48,944 nt of DNA, taken from positions 1 through 48,944 of the IMG/VR virus record IMGVR_UViG_3300006802_000143; one strand, given 5' to 3'. Position numbers and translations under genes: made by a program. Below, one piece after another: positions 7,982 to 14,940 of this stretch. The notes under the pieces were generated by a model, which was not told the origin of the DNA, did not search any database, and worked only from the letters and a program-made list of their open reading frames with translations. Source of the stretch: a virus. How positions within the stretch are numbered: the stretch's first letter is position 1; the number at the start of each line of letters is the position of its first letter.

Positions 7982-8289
7982 AAACCGAACTATTCACCCC
8001 CGAAGAACTCGCCGACATTGTGGACACCCTCGCCACCATCAAGGCCGAAATCGCCGAACTTCAAGCCCGCGCCGACACCTACAAGGCCGCGCTTATCGCC
8101 GCCGAGGTTCGAGCCGTTGACGGAACCAAGCACCGCGCGACCATTTCCGAGGCTTACCCGGTGAAAACCGATTGGCAAGCAATCGCCGCCCGACTGCAAC
8201 CCTCCGCCCAACTGGTGCGCGCCTACACCACGCAAGCCACAGAACCGACATTCACCGTCCGCATTACCGCCCGAAAGGTCACAGCATGA
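7978..8289 (+). CDS. Hypothetical coiled-coil protein
   Basis: 103 residues from ATG 7978 (ATGA overlap with the membrane peptide); GGAGCATGAAACC precedes it. Residues about 8-42 form a charged helix (EELADIVDTLATIKAEIAEL, then QARADTYKAALIA). A beta-rich C-terminal half follows with TEPTFTVRITARKV. The long helix followed by strands recalls small phage nuclease-inhibitor or SSB-interacting proteins, but this is a loose likeness only. Confidence 0.6.
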   Translation: MKTELFTPEELADIVDTLATIKAEIAELQARADTYKAALIAAEVRAVDGTKHRATISEAYPVKTDWQAIAARLQPSAQLVRAYTTQATEPTFTVRITARKVTA

Positions 8290-8483
8290 ACACAATCACC
8301 GTCACCGTCCGCCGGGTTTACGGCAACCCGGTTATCTACCCAGCTTGTGAACAGGCCCGCCAATTTGCCCGCATCGCCGGCACGAAAACCCTCACGCTCG
8401 ACACGCTCCGCCAAATCCGCGCCTTGGGTTACACCATCGCCGAGCGCCACGAGTCCAACCTACCCGAAGGGATTGCATCATGA
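8286..8483 (+). CDS. Small hypothetical protein
   Basis: 65 residues from ATG 8286 in ATGA overlap with the preceding gene. ITVTVRRVYGNPVIYPACEQ is strand-like, then LDTLRQIRALGYTI is helical. VYGNPVIYPAC...A..FA.IAGTKTL is a pattern seen in small phage-encoded proteins of unknown role. The stop overlaps the next start (ATGA). Confidence 0.6.
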   Translation: MNTITVTVRRVYGNPVIYPACEQARQFARIAGTKTLTLDTLRQIRALGYTIAERHESNLPEGIAS

Positions 8484-9226
8484 AGGGATTGATAGTCTAC
8501 GAAGGCCCCAGCCGCATCGATGGAGCGCCAATCGTCATTGTGCTAGTTGGCATCAAGGCCAAAAGCAAGAACAGCAAAACCGGACACCTAGTCCAGTCAT
8601 ACATTCTCCGCGCCGATGTTGACCCCGTGACCGCCGCCAAGGTCGGCAACGATGCCAGCATATGCGGACAATGCGAACACCGCCCCAAGCTGGCCCGCAA
8701 AACCGGGAAACCGCCCTGCTACGTCAACATAGGGCGCGGGCCCCTACAAGTATTCAACGCCTACCGCCGGGGCAATTACACGCGCGTCACACCGGACGAG
8801 GCCGCCGCGATTATTGCCGGGTTAAAACTCAGGCTCGGGACATATGGCGACCCCTACGCTGGGCCCGTTGGCTTGTGGGAAACGCTCACCCAGTACACCG
8901 CGGGCCACACGGGTTACAGCCACCAATGGAAGCGCCGCGGGTTTGATTCTGACCGCTGGAAACGCCTAGTAATGGCATCAGCCGACACCCCGGACGATGC
9001 CGCGCTGGCAAATCTGTTCGGGCTCCGGGTTTTCCGGGTAACGCACCAAGCCGACCACCAAGCCGGTGAAATAACCTGCCCCGCATCCGCCGAAGCCGGG
9101 AAACGCACCCAATGCGCCGACTGTATGCTTTGCGGTGGAACTAGCAAAGCCGCCCGCGATATCGTAATTCTCGACCACGCCCCCGGACACCAGCGCCGCC
9201 GGGTTGTCCCCATCCTTACAGCTTGA
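8480..9226 (+). CDS. Conserved phage protein with two Cys clusters
   Basis: 248 residues. The N-terminal part contains NSKTGHLVQSYILRADVDP, then a cysteine cluster CGQCEHRP...PPCYVNIGRGP (about 62-92), and a C-terminal cluster CADCMLCGG (about 213-221) with another Cys near 199. The spacing suggests two metal sites. I recognise the (C-x2-C)...CYVNxGxGPL pattern as a widespread conserved phage family, but its biochemical role is not known to me. It is the largest gene of this rightward block. AAGGGATTGCATC precedes the start, which overlaps the upstream stop. Confidence 0.75.
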   Translation: MKGLIVYEGPSRIDGAPIVIVLVGIKAKSKNSKTGHLVQSYILRADVDPVTAAKVGNDASICGQCEHRPKLARKTGKPPCYVNIGRGPLQVFNAYRRGNYTRVTPDEAAAIIAGLKLRLGTYGDPYAGPVGLWETLTQYTAGHTGYSHQWKRRGFDSDRWKRLVMASADTPDDAALANLFGLRVFRVTHQADHQAGEITCPASAEAGKRTQCADCMLCGGTSKAARDIVILDHAPGHQRRRVVPILTA

Positions 9227-9237
9227 AAGGTCACACC

Positions 9238-9498
9238 ATGAAAACCGAACACACCCCCGGCCCTTGGACAATCCAACATGGCGCCAGCCCCCGGGTTTAC
9301 CTAATCAACGGCCCGCAAGGGCATGCAGTGGGCGAGGTGGTTTACAGCGACACTCGCAACCCCTCAGACGCCCAACTAATCGCCGCCGCGCCCGACCTAC
9401 TCCGCGCCCTGGTGGATTTGTTGGACGATCAACGAGATGCCAGCTTGCCCGTACTGGATCGGGCCCGCGCCGCAGTTTACAAAGCAATCGGGGCATGA
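9238..9498 (+). CDS. HTPGPW-type small phage protein
   Basis: 86 residues from ATG 9238, chosen because GAAAGG (9225-9230) is at the right distance. It opens MKTEHTPGPW and contains DAQLIAAAPDLLRALVDLL, the hallmark of a very common small phage/prophage family of unknown function. It is complete and of usual length. Confidence 0.75.
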   Translation: MKTEHTPGPWTIQHGASPRVYLINGPQGHAVGEVVYSDTRNPSDAQLIAAAPDLLRALVDLLDDQRDASLPVLDRARAAVYKAIGA

Positions 9499-9499
9499 C

Positions 9500-9715
9500 A
9501 TGAACACCACCCGCACCATTGACCACGCCGAAGAACTCGCCCGCGATATCGACCCGGAACTAGACCCGGAAACCGCCGCCAGCGTTGGCCGTTACATGAT
9601 TCAAGCACAGCGCCGCTATCGCTCCAACTACTGGCGCGCCGGTGGGCGCGAATACTACCGCAACAAAGCAGGATTGTGCGAGGATGCCCCCTGCTGCGGC
9701 TGCTGCAACGCGTAA
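9500..9715 (+). CDS. Small Cys-rich hypothetical protein
   Basis: 71 residues from ATG 9500 (GGGGCATGACATG). The N-terminal half is acidic (EELARDIDPELDPETAAS), the middle is aromatic/basic (RRYRSNYWRAGGREYYR), and the end has CEDAPCCGCCNA with five cysteines in ten residues, perhaps a metal knuckle. Not recognised. Confidence 0.6.
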   Translation: MNTTRTIDHAEELARDIDPELDPETAASVGRYMIQAQRRYRSNYWRAGGREYYRNKAGLCEDAPCCGCCNA

Positions 9716-9724
9716 GGGGAGAAC

Positions 9725-9898
9725 ATGAAGCACTCAGAGCACGCCTACATTGAAGCCGGGTTTAAATTCGAGCGAGGACAAATCCAGGCCCAGACCCTCC
9801 GCGCAATGATCGAGGCAGAGCACATCGACGACCGAACCGAGGCCCGCCGACTAATCGAACGGGGCCGACAAGAGGCCCGCGAAGTGTCGCACAAGTGA
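9725..9898 (+). CDS. Small charged helical protein
   Basis: 57 residues from ATG 9725 with AAGGGGAGAAC upstream. All helix, rich in Glu/Arg/Ala (AHIDDR-type turns; RRLIERGRQEAREV at the end). It is below the usual ORF size cut-off, but ribosome site, spacing and codon use match its neighbours. Its last codons overlap the operator-like repeat 9885-9900. Confidence 0.55.
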   Translation: MKHSEHAYIEAGFKFERGQIQAQTLRAMIEAEHIDDRTEARRLIERGRQEAREVSHK

Positions 9899-9900
9899 CA
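9885..9900. promoter_or_regulatory. Operator-like inverted repeat TGTCGC-N4-GTGACA
   Basis: TGTCGCACAAGTGACA, second of three TGTCRC-N4-GYGACA copies, placed at the end of the preceding gene and 5 nt before a GC hairpin. It could control an internal promoter for the next genes. Confidence 0.4.
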
Positions 9901-9904
9901 GACG

Positions 9905-9921
9905 CCCGGCCACACGCCGGG
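9905..9921 (+). terminator. GC-rich hairpin CCCGGC-cacac-GCCGGG
   Basis: A perfect 6-bp stem with a 5-nt loop in a gap between two rightward genes. It is followed by TTGTAATTC and not by a T run, so it is an imperfect terminator and may be an RNA-processing or stabilising hairpin. Confidence 0.4.
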
Positions 9922-9954
9922 TTGTAATTCAATCCCCAACTGATGGAGCCAGCA

Positions 9955-10131
9955 ATGCAACTATTCACCGTCACCATTGAAGCCACCACGCGCAAGACAA
10001 TCACACTCGCCGCGGATTCGATAGCGGAGGCGTCACTTGCCGCGCAAGATATCTACCACCATTTGCCCGCGGACATTGGCACCACTGCCACGCGAGTAGT
10101 GGAGGCAAACCCGATAGCGGAGGCGGTATGA
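9955..10131 (+). CDS. Small hypothetical protein
   Basis: 58 residues from ATG 9955 (GGAG at 9944-9947; an in-frame ATG at 9943 is too early for it). MQLFTVTIEATTRKTITLAA is a beta hairpin-like start, then helical SIAEASLAAQDIYHHLP. Two copies of the DNA repeat RTAGYGGAGGCG encode the IAEA segments. The stop overlaps the next start (ATGA). Confidence 0.55.
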   Translation: MQLFTVTIEATTRKTITLAADSIAEASLAAQDIYHHLPADIGTTATRVVEANPIAEAV

Positions 10132-10247
10132 CCGAAGAACCGGGGCAATGGCCCTGGCCCTTCCCAATCTGCAATGGCGAGCAGGTAGAACAACCCCCGC
10201 CAAAACCCATCACTTACCCCGATGATGTAGAGGAGGCGCCCTTCTAA
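10128..10247 (+). CDS. Tiny protein with SSB-like acidic C-terminal tip
   Basis: 39 residues in ATGA overlap with the upstream gene, with GGAGGCGGT just before the start. Pro/Trp-rich (GQWPWPFPIC...PPPKPITYP) and ending DDVEEAPF. An acidic run closed by Pro-Phe is the signature of the single-stranded DNA-binding protein tail (DDDIPF in E. coli) that docks SSB partners. The likeness is seen; binding of SSB partners is inference. No OB fold is present. Confidence 0.5.
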   Translation: MTEEPGQWPWPFPICNGEQVEQPPPKPITYPDDVEEAPF

Positions 10248-10260
10248 TAGCGGAGGCGCC

Positions 10261-10276
10261 GTTGCCACACGGCAAC
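10261..10276. repeat. Hairpin GTTGCC-acac-GGCAAC
   Basis: A perfect 6-bp stem with a 4-nt loop in the short gap before the last rightward gene. The arms are the two half-sites of the window-wide palindrome in everted order (GTTGCC...GGCAAC instead of GGCAAC-GTTGCC). This may be coincidence. Confidence 0.4.
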
Positions 10277-10333
10277 AAAAGTATTCACCTTTGCACAAAA
10301 AAGTATCAAAATGCGCCTATGTTCAGGCGCTCC

Positions 10334-10522
10334 ATGTTCGCAATCTATCTGTACGAGGACGAAAACGGCAACGTTTCTGTCCGCGCGGATAGCTATGGGC
10401 ATGGCGAAAAGGTCATGAACATCGGGCTCGAGGTGCTCGAGGCCCTCATCCGCAAGGACTCCAGTAGTGGAGGCGAAATGATGTTCGTGCTACCCATTGC
10501 GCGATGCGAGCTGGTTCAATGA
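10334..10522 (+). CDS. Small hypothetical protein, last gene of the rightward block
   Basis: 62 residues from ATG 10334, beginning FAIYLYEDENGNVSVRAD, two clear strands, then helical GEKVMNIGLEVLEALIRK. An alternative ATG at 10319 sits in the loop of a perfect hairpin GCGCCT-atgttc-AGGCGC (10313-10330). Neither start has a good ribosome site. It runs 33 nt into the end of the convergent primase gene. Real but of unknown function. Confidence 0.5.
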   Translation: MFAIYLYEDENGNVSVRADSYGHGEKVMNIGLEVLEALIRKDSSSGGEMMFVLPIARCELVQ

Positions 10523-11332
10523 CTTGACCAGACTCTGCGAGAACTTGAACAGGCCAACCCGCTGGTGCGTGTCGTTGGCATCCTCCCCCACCACATCACT
10601 CAACCAATACGGCCAGCCAATCTCCTTGGCCGTGCGTTCCCCGGTAGCGGAGGCGTCATTGTCCGCCACGATCAGGCCCGGCTCCTGAATTGTGGAGGCG
10701 ATCTTCTTCATGTTGCCGGCCGAGAAACAAACATGCAGGGTATACCGCCGCTTCATTGACTTGAGTGCAGCACGGATCGACAAGGCCGTGGCATACCCCT
10801 CGCACAGAATGTGGGGGCCCTTGTTGTCAAAGCAGAACTCTGCGCCCGATGTACGCTGGCCGAATAGAAACTTCTTTGTCCCGTCCGCATCAATGATCTG
10901 ACACCCGACCAGACTGCCGTCCACCCGCATGGGTATCACGAGGAACTGCTTGCCCTCGTACACCCAGACGTTGCCCTCCTCCTCGCCGAACCCCTTGCGC
11001 TTGAGGTAGTCGTGCTTGCCTATCCCACATTGCTTGAGTATGTAGGCGGCTTTGCCCGCTGCTTCGCGCTGCATGCGGAGGCGATCCTGCTCTGCCTTGG
11101 TAGCCAGCGCCTGATAGTCACGCTTGGCCCCCTCCGTTGCGCCCTCATCCTTCCAGATTGAAACCTCTGTGTCTGTCGCATGGTTCTGCACAAACGCATG
11201 GTCACCCATGAACTTGACCGCACCGTTGCGCTTCTTTGGGTGGTCATCTGTGGGGAATCGTTTCCACACGCCGATGGGCGGGGGATAGCTAATCATGATT
11301 CCATGTGCCCGGCAAAAACTTAGGAAGTCCAT
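10490..11332 (-). CDS. TOPRIM-domain primase-like protein
   Basis: 280 residues from ATG 11332 (TGATG junction with the helicase; GTG 11335 is an alternative). The C-terminal half has the TOPRIM signature: HILCEGYATALSI (catalytic Glu) and GLIVADNDASATGE (D-x-D-x-x-x-x-G). Before it, FLVIPMRVDGSLVGCQIIDADGTKKFL is the beta-rich lead-in found in phage/plasmid primases. The N-terminal CHC2 zinc finger of DnaG is absent, so it is the short phage primase type. It is paired with the SF2 helicase for replication initiation. The gene ends tail-to-tail against a rightward gene. Confidence 0.85.
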   Translation of the reverse strand: MDFLSFCRAHGIMISYPPPIGVWKRFPTDDHPKKRNGAVKFMGDHAFVQNHATDTEVSIWKDEGATEGAKRDYQALATKAEQDRLRMQREAAGKAAYILKQCGIGKHDYLKRKGFGEEEGNVWVYEGKQFLVIPMRVDGSLVGCQIIDADGTKKFLFGQRTSGAEFCFDNKGPHILCEGYATALSIRAALKSMKRRYTLHVCFSAGNMKKIASTIQEPGLIVADNDASATGERTAKEIGWPYWLSDVVGEDANDTHQRVGLFKFSQSLVKSLNQLASRNG

Positions 11333-12819
11333 CACGATACTTTCTTCTTGAGGCCCTTGATGTAGCGGATGACTGACGCCCTGACCGCCTTCTCAAATGC
11401 AATGTTGGGAGGAGCGGGCACATCGACCAAACCCTTTGGCCATACGCCGAACTTGTCTTTGTATGTGTGGGCCGCGCGCCCGGGCGACCAGCCCTCGTGC
11501 TGCACCTTCCACTGGCACATCGACCACCATGCCTGCTTGTTCTCACGGCTCATGGCCTGCAGCTCTGTCATCTCACCCGGCACGCTATCCACCAGGTTTT
11601 TCTTCTCGCGCACGTAACCGCAGTGAGAACAGGTGTCTGCAAACTTGGGCATGTACGCCTCGCACCGCGGGCACTTGGCTTCTTTCTTTTCCTTCTCGGT
11701 TGGTTCTTTCTTGGGCTTCTCTTTGCCATCATCCAGCTCGTGCACGCCGTTCTCGTACACGTCTTCCCAATCCTCGCGGAAGCGCAGGTAGTTGCCCGAG
11801 TGGTCCAGCCACAGAGCAAACGGCTTGGACTCTGGATCAGCCATGTTGGCGCGCATCACTCGACCCATCTGCTGAATGTGGGAGGAGAGGGATTTGCTGA
11901 ACGGCCTGGCAGACACGCCGATCATCACGTCAGGCACGTCAAACCCTTTGGTCAGAATGTCTGTGGCGATCAGACCATGAATCTCTGTGTCCGGCTTGGC
12001 AAAGTCCTCGATAACTTCCTTCTTGAACTCATCATCATCTCGATAGCTGATGCTGATGAAGTTGTAGCCAGCCTCTGCGAACTTGCGCGACAGGTCCATG
12101 CCGTGCTCGACACCGGAGCAGAACACAATGGTCTTGCGCGGGCGGCCGAACACTTCGTGCGTCATCTTCACCCACTCAGTAACCACGTCACCGGTGATCT
12201 TCATGCCACGCTTGGATGCTTCTGCCTGCGACCACTCGCCGGCCACCTTCTTGGCGCCCGACATGTCGATCTCTTTGGCAATGAACACACGCAAGGGCAC
12301 GAGCACGCCCTGATCCACCAGCTGCTTGGTGGTGATAGAGGAGACGACGTTGTCGTACACCTTGCCCAGCCCCTTGGTGAATGGCGTTGCAGTCAGGCCA
12401 ATGACTTTGATATCCGGGTTGTTCTTGATGAAATCAATCGTCTGCTCGCGCGTCTGGTGACACTCATCGATGATCAGCAACGACAAGTCAGGGAATGCGC
12501 CACGCTTCTCGATAGTCTGGGCCGAGCAGATTTGAATGTTCTCGTACGGGCGATAACGCCAGTGCCCTGACTGCAGGACGCCGTGGTCGATGCTGTACTT
12601 CTCGAGGCGCTGGCTGGTCTGGTCACACAGAACGATGCGGTCCAGCAGCATGGCCGCCTTGTTGCCCTTGTTCTTTGTGGCCTCCAGCAGAGCAATGGCC
12701 ATCTCAGTTTTGCCGGCACCAGTTGGTGCATACAGAACCTGATGACGCTTGCCTGCTGCAAACCCACTACGCAAATTGGCAATGATGTCAGATTGATACT
12801 GACGTAGATTCAGTGACAT
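11332..12819 (-). CDS. SF2 DEAD/DEAH-type helicase with zinc ribbon
   Basis: 495 residues. Walker A APTGAGKTEM (31-40), Walker B LIIDECHQ (115-122), motif III GLTATPF, then the second RecA-like domain with GLIATDILTKGFDVPDV and HIQQMGRVMRA (motif VI). A four-cysteine zinc ribbon CPRCEAYMPKFADTCSHCGY lies near 385, and a helical C-terminal segment follows. This is the architecture of phage UvsW/RecG-like or restriction-type (ResIII) helicases that unwind or anneal DNA during replication and recombination. GGAGTTCTT precedes ATG. The primase follows in TGATG overlap. Confidence 0.9.
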   Translation of the reverse strand: MSLNLRQYQSDIIANLRSGFAAGKRHQVLYAPTGAGKTEMAIALLEATKNKGNKAAMLLDRIVLCDQTSQRLEKYSIDHGVLQSGHWRYRPYENIQICSAQTIEKRGAFPDLSLLIIDECHQTREQTIDFIKNNPDIKVIGLTATPFTKGLGKVYDNVVSSITTKQLVDQGVLVPLRVFIAKEIDMSGAKKVAGEWSQAEASKRGMKITGDVVTEWVKMTHEVFGRPRKTIVFCSGVEHGMDLSRKFAEAGYNFISISYRDDDEFKKEVIEDFAKPDTEIHGLIATDILTKGFDVPDVMIGVSARPFSKSLSSHIQQMGRVMRANMADPESKPFALWLDHSGNYLRFREDWEDVYENGVHELDDGKEKPKKEPTEKEKKEAKCPRCEAYMPKFADTCSHCGYVREKKNLVDSVPGEMTELQAMSRENKQAWWSMCQWKVQHEGWSPGRAAHTYKDKFGVWPKGLVDVPAPPNIAFEKAVRASVIRYIKGLKKKVS

Positions 12820-12831
12820 AAGAACTCCACT

Positions 12832-12851
12832 GCCGGGACTAGCCGCCCGGC
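12832..12851 (-). other. GC hairpin between ParB-like and helicase genes
   Basis: GCCGGG-N8-CCCGGC in the 43-nt gap between two leftward genes, without a T run. It may set RNA stability or partial termination between the ParB-like protein and the replication genes. Confidence 0.35.
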
Positions 12852-12862
12852 TTCGGCTTGGG

Positions 12863-13669
12863 TTACGCTGCTTTCTTCAGCTGACGTTGATACGATGCAA
12901 CCTGGCGCTTTAGCTGACTGTTCTCCGCTTGGAACTGGTCCCGGCTTACCTTCACCGCGGCCAACTCCACCTCGAGCACTTTGATCTGCGCGCGCAACTC
13001 AGCAATCAACTCCTCTGCTGCCTTCGGATCTTCTGATCCCTTGACTGCCAGCTGGTCGATCAGCTTCTCATTCTCGCCAATCAGGAACTTGATTGTCTCA
13101 GCCTGCTCCGTCTCAAACGGGTTGACCTGCGGCTCCTCTTTGACGACAGGGGCGGGCTTGACCTTTGGTGCTTCACGCTTACGCTCAAACACTTCACCGC
13201 TTTGATTGCGAACCTTGACAGTATCGGGTGCAACACCGTTGCGCATCTTGGCAACGAATGTGTGCGACACATGACACGCCCGTGCAATCTCACGATCAGA
13301 CCACTCACTCCACTCAAAGTCGTTCAGCATCTCCATCACAACACGACGCTTGTCTTCGTTGGTCATCTGCATGCCGTGCGTGCCGTTGGCCCCGAACGAG
13401 TACAGAATCGCATCACGCACCGTGCCCTTGGCTATGTTGGCAACTATGCTGGCGCGCTTGTTCTTGCGCGTGGCATGGTAGCGGTGAAATCCATCTGCCA
13501 GCCAGTACTCTTTGCCATCAAAGAATACAACGACAGGCGGGAACTCTGCGCCATCTGCCATGGCTGCAGCATAGTTGTCCACCATGTCCTGCAAGATCAT
13601 GCTGCGGGACTGCGTGCCCCCGTCAATACGAATGGCCGATATCGGCAGCGGCTTGGTTGCGTCAAACAT
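12863..13669 (-). CDS. ParB-like protein with HTH and C-terminal coiled coil
   Basis: 268 residues from ATG 13669 (AAGGGGAAAGC upstream, TAATG overlap). Residues 1-90 follow the ParB/Spo0J N-terminal domain: LPISAIRIDGG, PPVVVFFDGKEYWLADGFHR (the box normally written GERRYRA) and a helical stretch. Residues about 122-146 form a helix-turn-helix (SDREIARACHVSHTFVAKMR). After a Pro-rich linker (KVKPAPVVKEEPQ), residues about 205-265 are a coiled coil. ParB-family proteins bind palindromic sites, dimerise through the C-terminus, and some (KorB) act as both repressor and partition protein. Its possible target here is the eight-copy palindrome; that is inference. Confidence 0.8.
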   Translation of the reverse strand: MFDATKPLPISAIRIDGGTQSRSMILQDMVDNYAAAMADGAEFPPVVVFFDGKEYWLADGFHRYHATRKNKRASIVANIAKGTVRDAILYSFGANGTHGMQMTNEDKRRVVMEMLNDFEWSEWSDREIARACHVSHTFVAKMRNGVAPDTVKVRNQSGEVFERKREAPKVKPAPVVKEEPQVNPFETEQAETIKFLIGENEKLIDQLAVKGSEDPKAAEELIAELRAQIKVLEVELAAVKVSRDQFQAENSQLKRQVASYQRQLKKAA

Positions 13670-13842
13670 TATGCTTTCCCCTTGTTGTTGGCCAAGAACC
13701 CGAGCGCAAAGTAACGCCACTTGGTCTGGATATTGGTCGTGTTGTACTTCTTACCGTCCCAAGAAAAGTCCAGCCCCTTCAGGGTCAGAATCTCCTCAAA
13801 CTTTTTGTGCGCCTCCGTCAGCGCGCTTCTGGTCTTCTTCAT
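13669..13842 (-). CDS. Small hypothetical protein
   Basis: 57 residues from ATG 13842 with GGAGAAGCGAA upstream, ending in TAATG overlap with the ParB-like gene. It reads KKTRSALTEAHKKFEEILTL, then DFSWDGKKYNTTNIQTKWRYFALGF. The closing W-x-x-F-x-x-G pattern is frequent in short phage proteins of unknown role. Its first 47 nt overlap the end of the preceding gene in another frame. Confidence 0.6.
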   Translation of the reverse strand: MKKTRSALTEAHKKFEEILTLKGLDFSWDGKKYNTTNIQTKWRYFALGFLANNKGKA

Positions 13843-13963
13843 TTCGCTTCTCCAAAATTGTTATCCTCAACTCATTACATCGGTCACACCGATAAGCAAC
13901 GCAGCCCTTGATCGTGGGCTTGAACTCCTCCCACCGGTGCCGGCACTCGTCCGCGGCAGTCAC
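13796..13963 (-). CDS. Small CxxC zinc-knuckle-like protein
   Basis: 55 residues from GTG 13963, in GTGA overlap with the upstream stop. It contains DECRHRWEEFK and VAYRCDRCNELRITI, a Cys/His set compatible with one zinc site (C-x-H ... C-x2-C), then a charged tail. The start is deduced from the coupled junction; an in-frame ATG at 13978 lies inside the upstream gene. The 47-nt overlap with the next gene is longer than usual for this phage. Confidence 0.55.
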   Translation of the reverse strand: MTAADECRHRWEEFKPTIKGCVAYRCDRCNELRITILEKRNEEDQKRADGGAQKV

Positions 13964-14139
13964 ACTAAGTGATAGCATAGAAACGCCCACCCACATGCGG
14001 CCGCCACAATCCATGGCCACGGATTTATCTTGCGCTTGTAGTGCTCAATGGCATACGGCTCATGGCACGGAAACGCTTCCATCAGCGTGCGCGGATAACA
14101 CCTCACAGTATCATTGATTTGTAAACCTTTTTTATTCAT
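13960..14139 (-). CDS. Small RTLxEAFP-motif membrane protein
   Basis: 59 residues from ATG 14139 with a strong GGAGGCAAA ribosome site. It carries YPRTLMEAFPCHEPYAIEHY, the R-T-L-x-E-A-F motif of a widely spread family of short phage proteins. It then has one C-terminal transmembrane helix (PWPWIVAAACGWAFLCYHLV), so it is probably a tail-anchored membrane protein. One copy of the 14-bp palindrome lies 26 nt upstream of the start. Function of the family is unknown to me. Confidence 0.7.
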   Translation of the reverse strand: MNKKGLQINDTVRCYPRTLMEAFPCHEPYAIEHYKRKINPWPWIVAAACGWAFLCYHLV

Positions 14140-14164
14140 TTTGCCTCCATGTTCAGCAGGTGAA

Positions 14165-14178
14165 TGGCAACGTTGCCA
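14165..14178. repeat. 14-bp palindrome TGGCAACGTTGCCA, copy 2
   Basis: It lies in the 79-nt gap between leftward genes, 26 nt upstream of the RTLxEAFP gene. The flanks extend symmetry to AATGGCAACGTTGCCATT (18 bp), the same extension as copy 1. This is the position expected of an operator. Confidence 0.9.
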
Positions 14179-14218
14179 TTGGTTTCATGTGCACATATCT
14201 GCATTTTAGTGTAACAGA

Positions 14219-14410
14219 TCAGCGCCTTTTGTCAGCGTTTTCCCGCATGTCTTTGATTGAGTTAATCATGATCCTGGTCTCGACGAGGGCAATGTTTGCC
14301 TCCTTGAGAGCAGTCTCATAGTCGCCACGCAGCATGCTCTTGTGAACCTCGTGCAGGGCCCGTTCGGCCATCATGCAGGGGTAGGCATAGTCAATCAGCT
14401 CTCCCATCAT
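14219..14410 (-). CDS. Small helical hypothetical protein
   Basis: 63 residues from ATG 14410 (AAGGGAGCG upstream; ATGA overlap with the upstream gene), MMGELIDYAYPCMMAERALH and onwards. All helix with charged repeats (GDYETALKEANIALVETRIMI). The frame remains open upstream to 14710, but that part is antisense-like low-complexity sequence overlapping two better genes, so the internal start is preferred. Confidence 0.6.
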   Translation of the reverse strand: MMGELIDYAYPCMMAERALHEVHKSMLRGDYETALKEANIALVETRIMINSIKDMRENADKRR

Positions 14411-14679
14411 CGCTCCCTTACTGACAGGTGCAGATCTTTGGCTTTCAGGTACGGGCCCAGAATCTTCTGCCTGACTGGTCGGTCCGCCTTGTACTGTTGC
14501 CACGCCACGAACGGGTTCGGTGCTGACTCCCACTTGGCATTCCACAGGTGCTGATGCGCTTGCAACATTGCCAGCCAGTACCTGTACTCCTGCTCCGCCT
14601 TCTCCCGAATTTCTTTCTTGGACGGCTGCCTTGCCGCGCCCTTTGGCCTTACCGTCCACTGCGATATGTCCCTTGCCAT
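14407..14679 (-). CDS. Hypothetical helical protein
   Basis: 90 residues with GGAGGACAG before the ATG. Basic N-terminus (RPKGAARQPSKKEIREKAEQ), then YRYWLAMLQAHQHLWNAKWE and an aromatic middle. Not recognised. It belongs to the tight leftward operon and is coupled to the next gene by ATGA. Confidence 0.6.
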   Translation of the reverse strand: MARDISQWTVRPKGAARQPSKKEIREKAEQEYRYWLAMLQAHQHLWNAKWESAPNPFVAWQQYKADRPVRQKILGPYLKAKDLHLSVRER

Positions 14680-14712
14680 CTGTCCTCCTTTGTGTTTTTG
14701 TCTTGCGCATTA

Positions 14713-14940
14713 TTAACTCTTTGCCAACGCCCGAATGGAGGCGCTGGCAATCTTTGGGGTAAAGCCACAGATTAAGCAGCCGTTTTGCTCATTCTTTACA
14801 AACGACACCAGAGACGGAGCATCCTCAATCATGGTAGCCACAGTCTCACATGCCTGCTGCCACACAAACTTGGCATTGTTCTTTCCAATCACGGTCTGCT
14901 CTTTGATAGTGAGCGTGTCCCACCACTGGTCAAAAGTCAT
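14713..14940 (-). CDS. Hypothetical protein
   Basis: 75 residues. It opens TFDQWWDTLTIKEQTVIGKN and continues NAKFVWQQACETVATMIEDA, a W-W/helix pattern shared by many short phage proteins of unknown function. A single CLICGF Cys pair is near residue 57. ATGA overlap with the upstream gene. Confidence 0.65.
   Translation of the reverse strand: MTFDQWWDTLTIKEQTVIGKNNAKFVWQQACETVATMIEDAPSLVSFVKNEQNGCLICGFTPKIASASIRALAKS

Larger units (their letters stand above)
10021..10700. repeat. Dispersed 12-bp repeat RTAGYGGAGGCG (eight copies/variants)
   Basis: Copies at 10021-10032, 10096-10106 (last base changed), 10114-10125, 10227-10238 (variant GTAGAGGAGGCG), 10247-10258, 10464-10475, 10644-10655 and 10689-10700 (variant ATTGTGGAGGCG). 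They fall in different reading frames of rightward genes, in a gap, and antisense within the primase gene, so shared protein sequence does not explain them. Each carries GGAGG, a Shine-Dalgarno core, in the + orientation. Confidence 0.65.

Noticed and set aside
11467-12570. 367-codon open frame on the + strand opposite the helicase
   Set aside because: Antisense to conserved helicase motifs; composition (Leu/His/Val-rich) typical of the complementary strand.
13959-13977. TCAC-ACTAA-GTGA near match to the TGTCRC-N4-GYGACA operator
   Set aside because: Spacing is five instead of four, outer bases differ, and it is inside two coding ends.
14411-14710. N-terminal extension of the 63-residue gene (to 163 residues)
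   Set aside because: Overlaps a better gene in another frame; an internal ATG with a strong ribosome site and ATGA coupling explains the data.
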